In this document: piece by piece, positions 13,656 through 19,621 of the stretch
Numbering within the stretch: position 1 is the first letter of the stretch
Layout of the letters: every line of letters starts with the position of its first letter
Position numbers and translations under genes: made by a program
The notes under the pieces: generated by a model
Database searches by the model: none
Told to the model about the DNA's origin: nothing
What the model saw: the letters and a program-made list of their open reading frames with translations, nothing else
IMG/VR virus record: IMGVR_UViG_3300028025_002682
Coordinates: 1-23,992 of that record
Reading direction: 5' to 3' (one strand)
DNA length: 23,992 nucleotides
Source: a virus

Positions 13656-13916
13656 ATGGAAGTTAAACCATTGAAAGACAAGGTTCTTGTTGCTGAGAAC
13701 AAAAGAGAAAATACAACAGAATCTGGTATCATCCTTGAAGGTGCTGGGTTTGATCAGTCAAAGACTGGAACAGTTCTTGCCATTGGACCAGACGTTACAG
13801 AAGTTAAAGTTGGTGATGTGATTTATCTTGAGTGGAACAAAGCACAAGTTGTTAAGATTGGTGATGCTCAACGTGTAATGATTAAAGAAGAAAACATTGT
13901 CGCTGTAGTTGAGTGA
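13656..13916 (+). CDS. groES: GroES-like co-chaperonin
   Basis: An 86-residue protein matching Hsp10/GroES along its length: MEVKPLKDKVLVAE at the start, the mobile-loop region ENTTESGIIL (about 18-27) with the hydrophobic IIL that contacts GroEL, then GTVLAIGPD (38-46), VKVGDVIYL (51-59) and a C-terminal strand KEENIVAVVE. It is about ten residues shorter than bacterial GroES. Phage co-chaperonins such as T4 gp31 replace host GroES to fold the major capsid protein. An AAAGGATG ribosome-binding site precedes the start. It sits directly after the tmRNA terminator. Confidence 0.88.
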   Translation: MEVKPLKDKVLVAENKRENTTESGIILEGAGFDQSKTGTVLAIGPDVTEVKVGDVIYLEWNKAQVVKIGDAQRVMIKEENIVAVVE

Positions 13917-14419
13917 TGAAAGCTGCAGTTCTTTGTAATGGACCAAGTAGGATTCTTTTTACTGAACCTGATAGGTATAGCTACCTTATTGGTTGTAATA
14001 TACCTTGGATACAAGTAGATTCTACAGTAGTTTTGGATATAGGTATTGTTGCTCAATGGTGGCAACGTAAATTACCAAATGTGCCAACATGGTTTAGTGA
14101 ACATGCGTGGCGAGAAACAAAATTTAGAAACAGAGAGTATTTTAAAAATCACTTTCTTGGTTTAGTTAAGCCACTGCCAGAATATGATTCTAGTGGACAC
14201 GTTGCGTGTAGTAAGTTAATTGAACTTGGATATAATGAAATAGATATTTACGGATGTGACTCTTGGTTCACTAGCGACACCAGCAGTCATACTCATAAAT
14301 ATTGGGACACGAGACCAGATGATACTTCGAAACATGTGGTTGGTTGGCGAAACAGATGGAACAGTATTATGTCCAACAACCCAGATGTAAAAATAACATT
14401 TATAGGAGAACCTAAATGA
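13916..14419 (+). CDS. Possible GT42/DUF115-like transferase
   Basis: A 167-residue protein starting at the ATG in the TGATG overlap with groES. MKAAVLCNGPS resembles the nucleotide-binding opening (GNGPS) of CST-type sialyltransferases and DUF115 proteins. HVACSKLIELGYNEIDIYGCDSWF (about 95-118) matches the second part of that fold, where a helix and strand end in YGxD. It is much shorter than known enzymes (about 250-300 residues). A role in glycosylating a phage or host surface is possible. Confidence in the transferase label is modest; the gene itself is solid. Confidence 0.55.
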   Translation: MKAAVLCNGPSRILFTEPDRYSYLIGCNIPWIQVDSTVVLDIGIVAQWWQRKLPNVPTWFSEHAWRETKFRNREYFKNHFLGLVKPLPEYDSSGHVACSKLIELGYNEIDIYGCDSWFTSDTSSHTHKYWDTRPDDTSKHVVGWRNRWNSIMSNNPDVKITFIGEPK

Positions 14420-14598
14420 AAGCATTAGTTACAGTAGTTATGATGGCATTTGCTACAATGTCATTCGCAGCAGAGCCAGCAAAGAAAGAAATTCCGACAG
14501 AGGTTACTAATTGTGTGAAGAAAGACAAGAATGGTAAATGTCCTCCTCCACCAAAGTCACCAAAGCCAACACCTAAGAAGCCTGCAGAGAAGAAGTAA
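14416..14598 (+). CDS. Small exported Pro/Lys-rich protein
   Basis: A 60-residue protein with a clear Sec signal peptide: MKALVTVVMMAFATMSFA then AEPAKKE, with an AxA-like cleavage at SFA. The mature part is short and rich in Lys and Pro (GKCPPPPKSPKPTPKKP), with two Cys that could pair. An AGGAG site lies seven bases before the ATG, which overlaps the upstream stop. It would reach the periplasm or envelope. The basic, Pro-rich tail resembles TonB-like or wall-binding linkers, but no function is recognised. Confidence 0.7.
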   Translation: MKALVTVVMMAFATMSFAAEPAKKEIPTEVTNCVKKDKNGKCPPPPKSPKPTPKKPAEKK

Positions 14599-14604
14599 GA
14601 CTTC

Positions 14605-14634
14605 CTAAATAATATACTGGTTCGGTGGAACCAG
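14605..14634 (+). promoter_or_regulatory. Late-box-like element and hairpin
   Basis: CTAAATA (14605-14611) resembles the T4 late promoter box. A perfect 7-bp hairpin follows: CTGGTTC (14617-14623), loop GGTG, GAACCAG (14628-14634). No U-run follows, so it is not a standard terminator; it would lie in the 5' leader of the next gene. Confidence 0.35.
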
Positions 14635-14684
14635 CACAAGAATCCACCAATACACACAACTCATAACACACAAGGAGATTTACT

Positions 14685-14960
14685 ATGAGTAATATGACCC
14701 CGTTCGAGATTCGCCTTGAACTATTAAAAATGGCGAAAGACATGCTTACTGAAGATTACTATGGTAAGCGTGAAGTCGTTAGCAATGAATACGCAACAAA
14801 ATGCGAAATTGCTAAAATCCATGGTACCGAAGTTCCTGCTCATCCAGGATTTCCAGCGTACCCAAGTGAAGCAGATATCATTCAAAAGGCACAGACCTTG
14901 AATGGTTTCGTTTCAAACATCCCACTAGATACAACAAAGACTAGCAAAAAGTCCACCTGA
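14685..14960 (+). CDS. Conserved T4-like phage hypothetical protein (91 aa)
   Basis: A helical start (MTPFEIRLELLKMAKDMLTEDYYGKREVV in substance) followed by a middle with EVPAHPGFPAYPSEADIIQKA, where Pro and aromatic residues alternate, and a basic C-terminal TKTSKKST. A strong AAGGAG sits seven bases before the ATG. MTPFEIRLELLKMAKD is a stretch I associate with unknown proteins of T4-like cyanophages. It lies between two hairpins and has a long leader, so it may be independently and strongly expressed. Confidence 0.7.
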   Translation: MSNMTPFEIRLELLKMAKDMLTEDYYGKREVVSNEYATKCEIAKIHGTEVPAHPGFPAYPSEADIIQKAQTLNGFVSNIPLDTTKTSKKST

Positions 14961-14969
14961 TAGGGATCG

Positions 14970-14995
14970 GAGTAACACATTCATTTGTGTTACTC
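14970..14995 (+). terminator. Strong hairpin, possible terminator
   Basis: A perfect 10-bp inverted repeat, GAGTAACACA/TGTGTTACTC, with loop TTCATT. It begins ten bases after the preceding stop codon. The following bases (TCTAACTGATTT) are only partly U-rich, so termination may be weak; it may protect the 3' end of the mRNA instead. Confidence 0.5.
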
Positions 14996-15018
14996 TCTAA
15001 CTGATTTAAGGAGATCGT

Positions 15019-15534
15019 ATGCAAAAGCGATTATACGTTTTAGTAGCATTATTTCTCATGAGTAGTATTGTTTTCATGAGTGCTACGTTTTCATCTGAAA
15101 AAATTATTGAAGTAGAATATACTCAATTAACTAAGGATGCCAAAAAGCAAGTTGATTGTTTGGCAGATAACATTTATCACGAAGCTGGTCATGAGCCAGA
15201 AAAAGGTCGTGTTGCAGTTGCACTTGTAACAATGAATAGAGTGCAAGATCCAAGATATCCAAAAGATATTTGCTCTGTAGTGAAACAAAAGGTAAACTAT
15301 ACCTGTCAGTTCACTTGGTTCTGTGAAGAAGGCAAAAGAGTATCTAATTCACATGCATATAGAGAAGCAAGAAAAGTTGCACTCTTTGTTTATGCGAATT
15401 ATGATAAGATTAAGGATATCACGCATGGTGCATTATTTTACCACGCAGATTATGTGAATCCAAGATGGCGTGGACTTGAAAAGACTACTGTAATTGGTAG
15501 ACATATTTTTTATAAAGAAAGTGGAAAAATTTAA
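15019..15534 (+). CDS. SleB-type cell wall hydrolase with N-terminal anchor
   Basis: A 171-residue protein. Residues 5-23 (LYVLVALFLMSSIVFMSAT) form a signal anchor or uncleaved signal peptide. The hydrolase_2 (SleB/CwlJ) domain follows: VDCLADNIYHEAGHEP with the probable catalytic Glu 55, GRVAVALVTMNRV, CQFTWFCE, and GALFYHADYVNPRW. These enzymes cut the glycan strands of peptidoglycan. AAGGAG lies six bases upstream of the ATG. It is the second wall-degrading enzyme here besides the GH19 endolysin, and its export signal suggests action from the periplasmic side. It is coupled to clpP by a shared base. Confidence 0.87.
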   Translation: MQKRLYVLVALFLMSSIVFMSATFSSEKIIEVEYTQLTKDAKKQVDCLADNIYHEAGHEPEKGRVAVALVTMNRVQDPRYPKDICSVVKQKVNYTCQFTWFCEEGKRVSNSHAYREARKVALFVYANYDKIKDITHGALFYHADYVNPRWRGLEKTTVIGRHIFYKESGKI

Positions 15535-16091
15535 TGATGCAAAAACTAAATCTACAACTGAAAGAAGATTCTTCACAACACTCATTCTTTTTACTAATGG
15601 AAGAAATCACATTGGCTACTGCCAAGAATGCAGTTGAGTGGATTTTTGAAGCAAACTTTTCTGAAGAGCGACCAGAGTTGCTCAATCTTATCATCACATC
15701 TCCAGGTGGTGATTTGAATGCAGCGTTTGCATTGATTGATGTCATGAGAGGTTCTGCTATTCCGATTCGTACAATTGGTCTTGGTCAGATTGCTTCTGCT
15801 GGACTTATGATTTTTATTGCTGGAGATAAAGACAATCGTATTCTAACACCAAACACTTCTATCCTGTCACATCAGTATTCATGGGGCGCGTTTGGTAAGG
15901 AACACGAACTTTTCGCAACGGTAAAAGAGTTCGACTTAACCACTAAGAAGATGATTGCACATTACAAAAAGTGCACTGGTCTTTCTGACGCAAAAATCCG
16001 AGAGGTTCTTTTGCCACCACAAGATATTTGGTTGAGTCCACCTGAAGCCAAAAAATTAGGACTATGCGACCATGTTAAAGAATTATCTTAA
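15534..16091 (+). CDS. clpP: ClpP-like serine protease
   Basis: A 185-residue protein with the ClpP fold and triad: Ser 88 in GQIASAGLMIFIAG, His 113 in LSHQYSWG, and Asp 164 in DIWLSPPEA (the position of DxFMSAEEA in bacterial ClpP). The oxyanion-hole motif SPGGD is at 56-60. ClpP degrades unfolded or tagged proteins with ClpX or ClpA. The tmRNA in this window adds a tag ending ALAA, a ClpXP signal, so the two may act together. A second ATG at 15537 is an equal start candidate. It differs from host ClpP in the handle (KKCTGLSDAKIREV). A structural prohead role is the alternative. Confidence 0.88.
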   Translation: MMQKLNLQLKEDSSQHSFFLLMEEITLATAKNAVEWIFEANFSEERPELLNLIITSPGGDLNAAFALIDVMRGSAIPIRTIGLGQIASAGLMIFIAGDKDNRILTPNTSILSHQYSWGAFGKEHELFATVKEFDLTTKKMIAHYKKCTGLSDAKIREVLLPPQDIWLSPPEAKKLGLCDHVKELS

Positions 16092-16251
16092 ATACTCAGG
16101 TTTGTGGGCAGGATTAGTTTTAAATCCTTACCACTGGAATTTTAAATTGGAGTTTAATCCTCCGCATGAAATTGATACATATATTTTCCACTTTGAATTA
16201 TATCTTGGTTTGGTATGGTTAAGAGTGGTGATTGATGATGGATCTTGGTAA
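16072..16251 (+). CDS. Small hydrophobic/aromatic protein (59 aa)
   Basis: A short frame overlapping the end of clpP by 20 bases. It begins MLKNYLKYSGLWAGLVLNPY, has a middle NPPHEIDTYIFHFELYLGL and ends VWLRVVIDDGSW. It is rich in Leu, Trp and Tyr and could be membrane-associated at the N-terminus. It fills what would otherwise be about 175 bases without a gene. No family is recognised. It ends just before the ribosome-binding site of the next gene. Confidence 0.6.
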   Translation: MLKNYLKYSGLWAGLVLNPYHWNFKLEFNPPHEIDTYIFHFELYLGLVWLRVVIDDGSW

Positions 16252-16267
16252 ATTAAAGGAGTTTGTT

Positions 16268-16498
16268 ATGAATGATAATATTTTCACTATTAGTGTTTTG
16301 ATTGCAATTGTATCTCTGATTGGTTCTGTTACGTTTTATCAATACAGCGAATTAAAGTCTGTAGAGCGAAATGTTGAATCAGCCATTGTTAAGGGTATTG
16401 ATCCGATTGCAGTTCGATGTGCCTATGCAAGCGAAAGAGACGTTGTTTGTGTGGCTTACGCTGCATCCCACAATACTCAGCCTAACATCAAAAAGTAA
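16268..16498 (+). CDS. Single-pass membrane protein (76 aa)
   Basis: The start at 16268 is chosen because AAAGGAG (16255-16261) lies six bases upstream; in-frame ATGs at 16232-16240 lack such a site and overlap the preceding gene. MNDNIFTISVLIAIVSLIGSVTFY gives one membrane segment (about 5-24), followed by a charged stretch with SELKSVERNVESAIVKG and two Cys (CAYASERDVVCVAYA). The Cys pair lies on the side that is probably periplasmic. The function is unknown. A terminator begins two bases after the stop. Confidence 0.65.
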   Translation: MNDNIFTISVLIAIVSLIGSVTFYQYSELKSVERNVESAIVKGIDPIAVRCAYASERDVVCVAYAASHNTQPNIKK

Positions 16499-16500
16499 TC

Positions 16501-16524
16501 CCCTACACTCTGTAGGGTTATTTT
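16501..16524 (+). terminator. Rho-independent terminator
   Basis: CCCTAC (16501-16506), loop ACTCT, GTAGGG (16512-16517), then TTATTTT. The hairpin is short but has a good U-rich tail, and it ends the unit that includes SleB and ClpP. Confidence 0.7.
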
Positions 16525-16529
16525 CGACT

Positions 16530-16560
16530 CCTAGAGCCTCTCTCCTAGAGGGGTTCTAGG
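16530..16560 (+). promoter_or_regulatory. Stable hairpin between terminator and promoter
   Basis: CCTAGA/TCTAGG outer stem (16530-16535 with 16555-16560) around CCTCT/AGAGG (16537-16541 with 16547-16551). It contains two copies of CTCCTAGAG. It sits just upstream of the -35 box at 16564, outside any mRNA made from that promoter, so it may be a backup terminator or a protein-binding site. Confidence 0.5.
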
Positions 16561-16563
16561 GTG

Positions 16564-16598
16564 TTGTCTTTAATTCATAATTATTGTATAATATCTCT
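16564..16598 (+). promoter_or_regulatory. Sigma70-like promoter with a short leader
   Basis: TTGTCT at 16564-16569, a 17-bp spacer beginning TTAATT, and TATAAT at 16587-16592. Predicted +1 is near 16599. Unlike four other promoters here, the next ATG is 28 bases further on and has a GGAG ribosome-binding site. Confidence 0.82.
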
Positions 16599-16626
16599 TA
16601 TATCGTTGATTATGGAGATGTGAAAA

Positions 16627-17328
16627 ATGGCTTTACTTACTGTAGGTAATCCAAAGTTGTTAAAGGGTCAAAAGAAGGGATATCTGTCGTCTGTCCTTCA
16701 TCTTGCACCTGCCGATTTATCTGGCAAAAATACCTGCCCAAAAGCGACAGCTGGTTGTAAAGCTGCATGTTTGAATACTGCTGGTCGTGGTGGTATCTTC
16801 AAGAAAGGTGAAACCACAAACACGATTCAACAAGCACGCATCCGCAAAACCAAAATGTTCTTTGAGAATCGTAACCAATTCATGCTTGACCTGTTCAAAG
16901 AGATTCAAGCCACGATTAAGAAAGCAGAGAAGCAAGGATTGATTCCAGTCTTTCGTCTCAATGGCACTTCTGATATTGCATGGGAGAAATACTCATTGCC
17001 AAATGGTAAGAATATATTTCAAAACTTTCCAGAAGTCCAGTTCTACGACTACACCAAAATTCTTGGTCGCAAAGTATCCCACATTCCAAACTATCACCTG
17101 ACTTTCTCCAAAGCAGATGGCAATGATATGGATGTTCGTCTTGCTGCAAGTAATGGTATGAATATTGCAGCTGTGTTCAAAGAGTTGCCAGAGAAATACA
17201 TCGGTCGTCCAGTTATTAATGGTGACGAGACAGATCTGCGATTCTTAGATCCAAAGGGAGTTATCGTTGGCTTGAAAGCCAAAGGTAAAGCGAAGAAAGA
17301 TACATCTGGATTCGTTGTAACTGCTTGA
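16627..17328 (+). CDS. Conserved phage protein with Cys motif (Gp88-like)
   Basis: A 233-residue basic protein. Recognisable stretches are LAPADLSGKNTCPKATAGC, KAACLNTAGRG, RIRKTKMFFENRNQFMLDL, FRLNGTSDIAWE and FPEVQFYDYTK. C37, C44 and C48 form a possible metal site. The pattern matches a family spread across many unrelated phages, which I associate with the Gp88 group; no biochemical role is established as far as I know. The RLNGTSD and YDYTK elements look like an enzyme active site. It has its own promoter and a terminal basic tail (GLKAKGKAKKDTSG). Confidence 0.7.
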   Translation: MALLTVGNPKLLKGQKKGYLSSVLHLAPADLSGKNTCPKATAGCKAACLNTAGRGGIFKKGETTNTIQQARIRKTKMFFENRNQFMLDLFKEIQATIKKAEKQGLIPVFRLNGTSDIAWEKYSLPNGKNIFQNFPEVQFYDYTKILGRKVSHIPNYHLTFSKADGNDMDVRLAASNGMNIAAVFKELPEKYIGRPVINGDETDLRFLDPKGVIVGLKAKGKAKKDTSGFVVTA

Positions 17329-17359
17329 CATGTAATGTTAATTGGAGTATAATTATATT
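17325..17359 (+). promoter_or_regulatory. Consensus promoter predicting a leaderless mRNA
   Basis: TTGACA (17325-17330), a 17-bp spacer ending G, TATAAT (17348-17353), then six bases to the ATG at 17360. Both boxes are perfect matches to the bacterial consensus. The -35 overlaps the last codons of the previous gene. Confidence 0.88.
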
Positions 17360-17710
17360 ATGCAAATGCTACATACATCACTCGGTAAGTCTAAAAAACG
17401 CAAACCTACTGCAAAGCAACGAGAGTTGCAAGCAAGCTGGGAAGCGATGATGAAGAAGTATGAACCAAAGACTCGAATCGCACCAAAGCGACAAGAACTC
17501 AGGGATACATACTCACTTGGAACACCTGCTTGTCGTGAGACACCTAATCATCCAAGTCTTCCATTTAGTGGTGCACCTTGTCTTAAGAAAGAAAACCCAG
17601 TTTACACTGGCGATAAGATTAAAGGTATTGGTACCATGCATAAGTCCAACGCAGTTCCTGTCTTCAGTGACGAAGAAGCAAAAGACATCGCCACTATGAG
17701 GAGAGGATAA
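17360..17710 (+). CDS. Conserved phage protein (116 aa), leaderless start
   Basis: The start at 17360 (MQMLHTSLGKSKKRKPTAKQ) is set by the promoter; an in-frame ATG at 17342 would precede the -10 box. The N-terminal third is strongly basic (KSKKRKPTAKQREL), followed by a Pro-rich middle (RETPNHPSLPFSGAPC) and a conserved-looking end (NPVYTGDKIKGIGTMHKSNA, VPVFSDEEAKDI). The latter half strongly resembles an unknown protein of T4-like cyanophages. The basic tail suggests nucleic acid binding. The next gene begins in a TAATG overlap. Confidence 0.7.
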   Translation: MQMLHTSLGKSKKRKPTAKQRELQASWEAMMKKYEPKTRIAPKRQELRDTYSLGTPACRETPNHPSLPFSGAPCLKKENPVYTGDKIKGIGTMHKSNAVPVFSDEEAKDIATMRRG

Positions 17711-17943
17711 TGGAAAAGAAAGTCTTAATGAAGATTCGCCTAAGACAAGATGGCACATGGGAACATGTCTATCAAGATGGTTCTACAGACCAAGAGTTTT
17801 ATGAATTGAATATTGTAGAACTTGCGAAGATGCAGCGTGAGAAGTATCTTAACCAGTCACAAGATTATGTGGAACAAGCTGTAGAAATTTCTGGTTATAA
17901 AGATGCAATTGAAGTTATCGATTATATAAGGAAATTAAAATGA
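17710..17943 (+). CDS. Hypothetical protein (77 aa)
   Basis: A small protein with a beta hairpin (KVLMKIRLRQDGTWEHVYQDG) followed by helices (YELNIVELAKMQREKYLNQ, VEQAVEISGYKDAIEVIDYI). No motif is recognised. It begins at the TAATG overlap with the preceding gene and overlaps the next gene by four bases, so it is part of the unit transcribed from the promoter at 17325. Confidence 0.6.
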   Translation: MEKKVLMKIRLRQDGTWEHVYQDGSTDQEFYELNIVELAKMQREKYLNQSQDYVEQAVEISGYKDAIEVIDYIRKLK

Positions 17944-18149
17944 GTGAGTTCTGCGTGAAGTGCTCTGAGCACGAAGGAAATATAGAGTTGTTATTGAAAC
18001 AACACTATATGGAAATGCAATGTATGAAGCAGAAATTGAAAGAGTTACAAGATGCAAACGCTAAGTTGCAAAACGAAAACGAAGCACTGGTAATGGACGT
18101 TGCTTTCTATGGTGGTAATTTAATTAACTTGTCTTGCAATGACAAATAA
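17940..18149 (+). CDS. Small coiled-coil protein with CxxC
   Basis: A 69-residue protein with CVKC at residues 5-8, then a long heptad-patterned helix (MKQKLKELQDANAKLQNENE, about 30-49) and a short hydrophobic end (VAFYGGNLINLSC). The CxxC may bind metal or form a disulfide. The promoter for the next gene lies inside its last seven codons. Function is unknown. Confidence 0.6.
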   Translation: MSEFCVKCSEHEGNIELLLKQHYMEMQCMKQKLKELQDANAKLQNENEALVMDVAFYGGNLINLSCNDK

Positions 18150-18164
18150 GGTATAATACATATT
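18129..18164 (+). promoter_or_regulatory. Sigma70-like promoter predicting a leaderless mRNA
   Basis: TTGTCT (18129-18134), a 17-bp spacer beginning TGCAA and ending G, TATAAT (18152-18157), then seven bases to the ATG at 18165. Predicted +1 is at or one base before the A of the start codon. It drives the gp33-gp59-gp32 module. Confidence 0.83.
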
Positions 18165-18392
18165 ATGAACTTGACTGAAAAATACAACTCTTTGCAAATT
18201 GAGAAGATGAAGTTGGATAAATTCTTTTCTATGTTTCTTGAGAAGTTTGAACGTAAGATGGATGCTGATAAAACAGACACTCCTATTTGGAAACTTTATA
18301 AAGCCAAACTAAAAGAGTACGATAAAGTTAATCAAGAACTTAAACACACTGAATACTGGATTAAGAAAGAGCAGAATGTCAGCTATATTTAA
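18165..18392 (+). CDS. Small helical protein (75 aa), leaderless start
   Basis: A charged, all-helical protein (EKYNSLQIEKMKLDKFFSMF, FERKMDADKTDTPIWKLYKA, KLKEYDKVNQELKHTEYWIK) likely to form a coiled coil or helical hairpin. No family is recognised. It overlaps the gp33-like gene by 17 bases in another frame. Its position at the head of the replication module suggests an early or middle role. Confidence 0.6.
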   Translation: MNLTEKYNSLQIEKMKLDKFFSMFLEKFERKMDADKTDTPIWKLYKAKLKEYDKVNQELKHTEYWIKKEQNVSYI

Positions 18393-18600
18393 GAATGCCA
18401 ACGACTTCTCTTTGCACATTGAACAGATAGTCTCTGCTTCTAATATCAGTTACATGGACGCTGTTCTTGAGTATTGTAAAGAGAACTATCTTGAACCAGA
18501 AGATGTTGCTAAGTTGATTAACAAATCACTAAAAGATAAAATTGAGATGGACTTTCGTGAACTTAATTATTTGCCTAAACAGGCACAGTTAGATGTCTGA
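18376..18600 (+). CDS. gp33: gp33-like late transcription coactivator
   Basis: A 74-residue protein (SNISYMDAVLEYCKENYLE, PEDVAKLINKSLKDKIEMDF, RELNYLPK). It resembles the small gp33-type proteins of T4-like cyanophages, with the SYMDAVLEYC and LNYLP stretches. T4 gp33 links RNA polymerase to the sliding clamp to activate late promoters. The gene order gp33, gp59, gp32 is the T4 order, which supports the call. The similarity is by recall, so the assignment is moderate. Confidence 0.6.
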   Translation: MSAIFKNANDFSLHIEQIVSASNISYMDAVLEYCKENYLEPEDVAKLINKSLKDKIEMDFRELNYLPKQAQLDV

Positions 18601-18790
18601 TAATAAACTTATAGTCATCGCTGTTATTGTATTCATCTGCGCACAAGTTACTTTTATGTATTGGGCGAAAGATGCATTCAAAGGTTTGACAGTTAGATAT
18701 GATTGTAGTATTTCTGAAATTTCACCAGACTTCCCACCACAAGTGAAAGAAGAATGTAGAAAACTCCGAGCAAAGTATGGACGGATTTAA
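18593..18790 (+). CDS. Single-pass membrane protein (65 aa)
   Basis: An N-terminal membrane segment (LIVIAVIVFICAQVTFMYWA, about 6-25) followed by a soluble tail with two Cys (RYDCSISEI, KEECRKLRAKYG). It lies between the gp33-like and gp59 genes and overlaps both, by 8 and 14 bases. In T4 these genes are adjacent, so this is an insertion in the module. Function is unknown. Confidence 0.65.
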   Translation: MSDNKLIVIAVIVFICAQVTFMYWAKDAFKGLTVRYDCSISEISPDFPPQVKEECRKLRAKYGRI

Positions 18791-19388
18791 AGCATACCGT
18801 TATTACCTAGCAATTAAACTCCACTTTACCACTGACAAATTTAATGTGTTTGAAAACAGAGGAAATGTTAAGGGTACTCGTGAAGCATTCAATGCTAGAA
18901 ATGACAGATACATATTTGAGAAGTTAGCCAGAAAGCACGAAGACGACAAAGAGATTATTCAGTTCTTTGTTTCTAATTTTGCTTATGGTAATGATACTGC
19001 GATCTATGCTGGAGCAGAAGCAGACGATAACTTCAGACAATGGAACAAAAGAAAACAAAGCATTACAAAGGTATTTGTAGATGATTTAGCGACATTACTA
19101 ACTCATCTCGAAGTAAACAAATTGAAACACTCTGCACTTTTTAATTTTACAGACAGTGAGTATCCTGTAGCATTATCACTGTTTGTTGGTGGAAAGATCT
19201 CCATCGAAACCTTACGAATCATAGATGACTTCCACCCTATTGTTGAAAAGTGGAATCAGAACTTATCAGTTAGATACATATGGGATAATGAATTGAGACG
19301 CATTACAAAGTTGACTGGATTCGTAAAATACGATAAGATTAAGATTCAAAAGGTTTTTAACCACTTCATGGAAGAAATTGCAGGGTAA
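18777..19388 (+). CDS. gp59: gp59-like DNA helicase loader
   Basis: A 203-residue, mostly helical basic protein. AYRYYLAIKLHFTTDKFNVF matches the N-terminal HMG-like region of T4 gp59 (YKLYLMIKQH..KYDV), and RNDRYIFEKLARKHEDDKEI matches RRDKYFFQKLSEKY. The C-terminal domain includes LFVGGKISIETLRIIDDF. T4 gp59 loads the gp41 helicase onto forked DNA coated with gp32. Length is close to T4 (217). It lies just upstream of gp32, as in T4. Confidence 0.85.
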   Translation: MDGFKAYRYYLAIKLHFTTDKFNVFENRGNVKGTREAFNARNDRYIFEKLARKHEDDKEIIQFFVSNFAYGNDTAIYAGAEADDNFRQWNKRKQSITKVFVDDLATLLTHLEVNKLKHSALFNFTDSEYPVALSLFVGGKISIETLRIIDDFHPIVEKWNQNLSVRYIWDNELRRITKLTGFVKYDKIKIQKVFNHFMEEIAG

Positions 19389-19389
19389 C

Positions 19390-19599
19390 ATGGGCAAGAC
19401 ATATCATAAGCAACCTAAAAGGTATGAAGATGAGCAGACCAGTGGGCGATCTGGAAAGCACGCTAAACATTCGAACAATCGAAAAAGTGGCGGAATGAAA
19501 ACGCTAAATAGTTATGTAGATGAAGATTATGATTCATTCGATGACGAAGTCGAACTGACTGATGAAATTCAGATACAACATACTAAAAATACACCGTAA
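19390..19599 (+). CDS. Small polar protein between gp59 and gp32
   Basis: The start at 19390 (MGKTYHKQPKRYEDEQT) is chosen over a TTG at 19378 because AGGG lies just upstream. The first half is basic and Gly/Ser/His-rich (GRSGKHAKHSNNRKSGG), the second half acidic (DEDYDSFDDEVELTDE). This bipolar layout suggests a disordered protein that could bind nucleic acid at one end and a basic partner at the other. Small proteins of this type occur before gp32 in cyanophages. The function is unknown. Confidence 0.6.
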   Translation: MGKTYHKQPKRYEDEQTSGRSGKHAKHSNNRKSGGMKTLNSYVDEDYDSFDDEVELTDEIQIQHTKNTP

Positions 19600-19621
19600 T
19601 ATTAATACAAAGGAAAATACG

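Noticed and set aside
14412-14657. Minus-strand frame of 81 codons rich in Gly and Phe
   Set aside because: Antisense of the Pro/Lys-rich exported protein; Gly/Phe richness is the mirror of Pro/Lys codons.
16084-16092. TTAAATA late promoter box after clpP
   Set aside because: It falls inside a coding frame (16072-16251), and AT-rich matches of this length are expected by chance.
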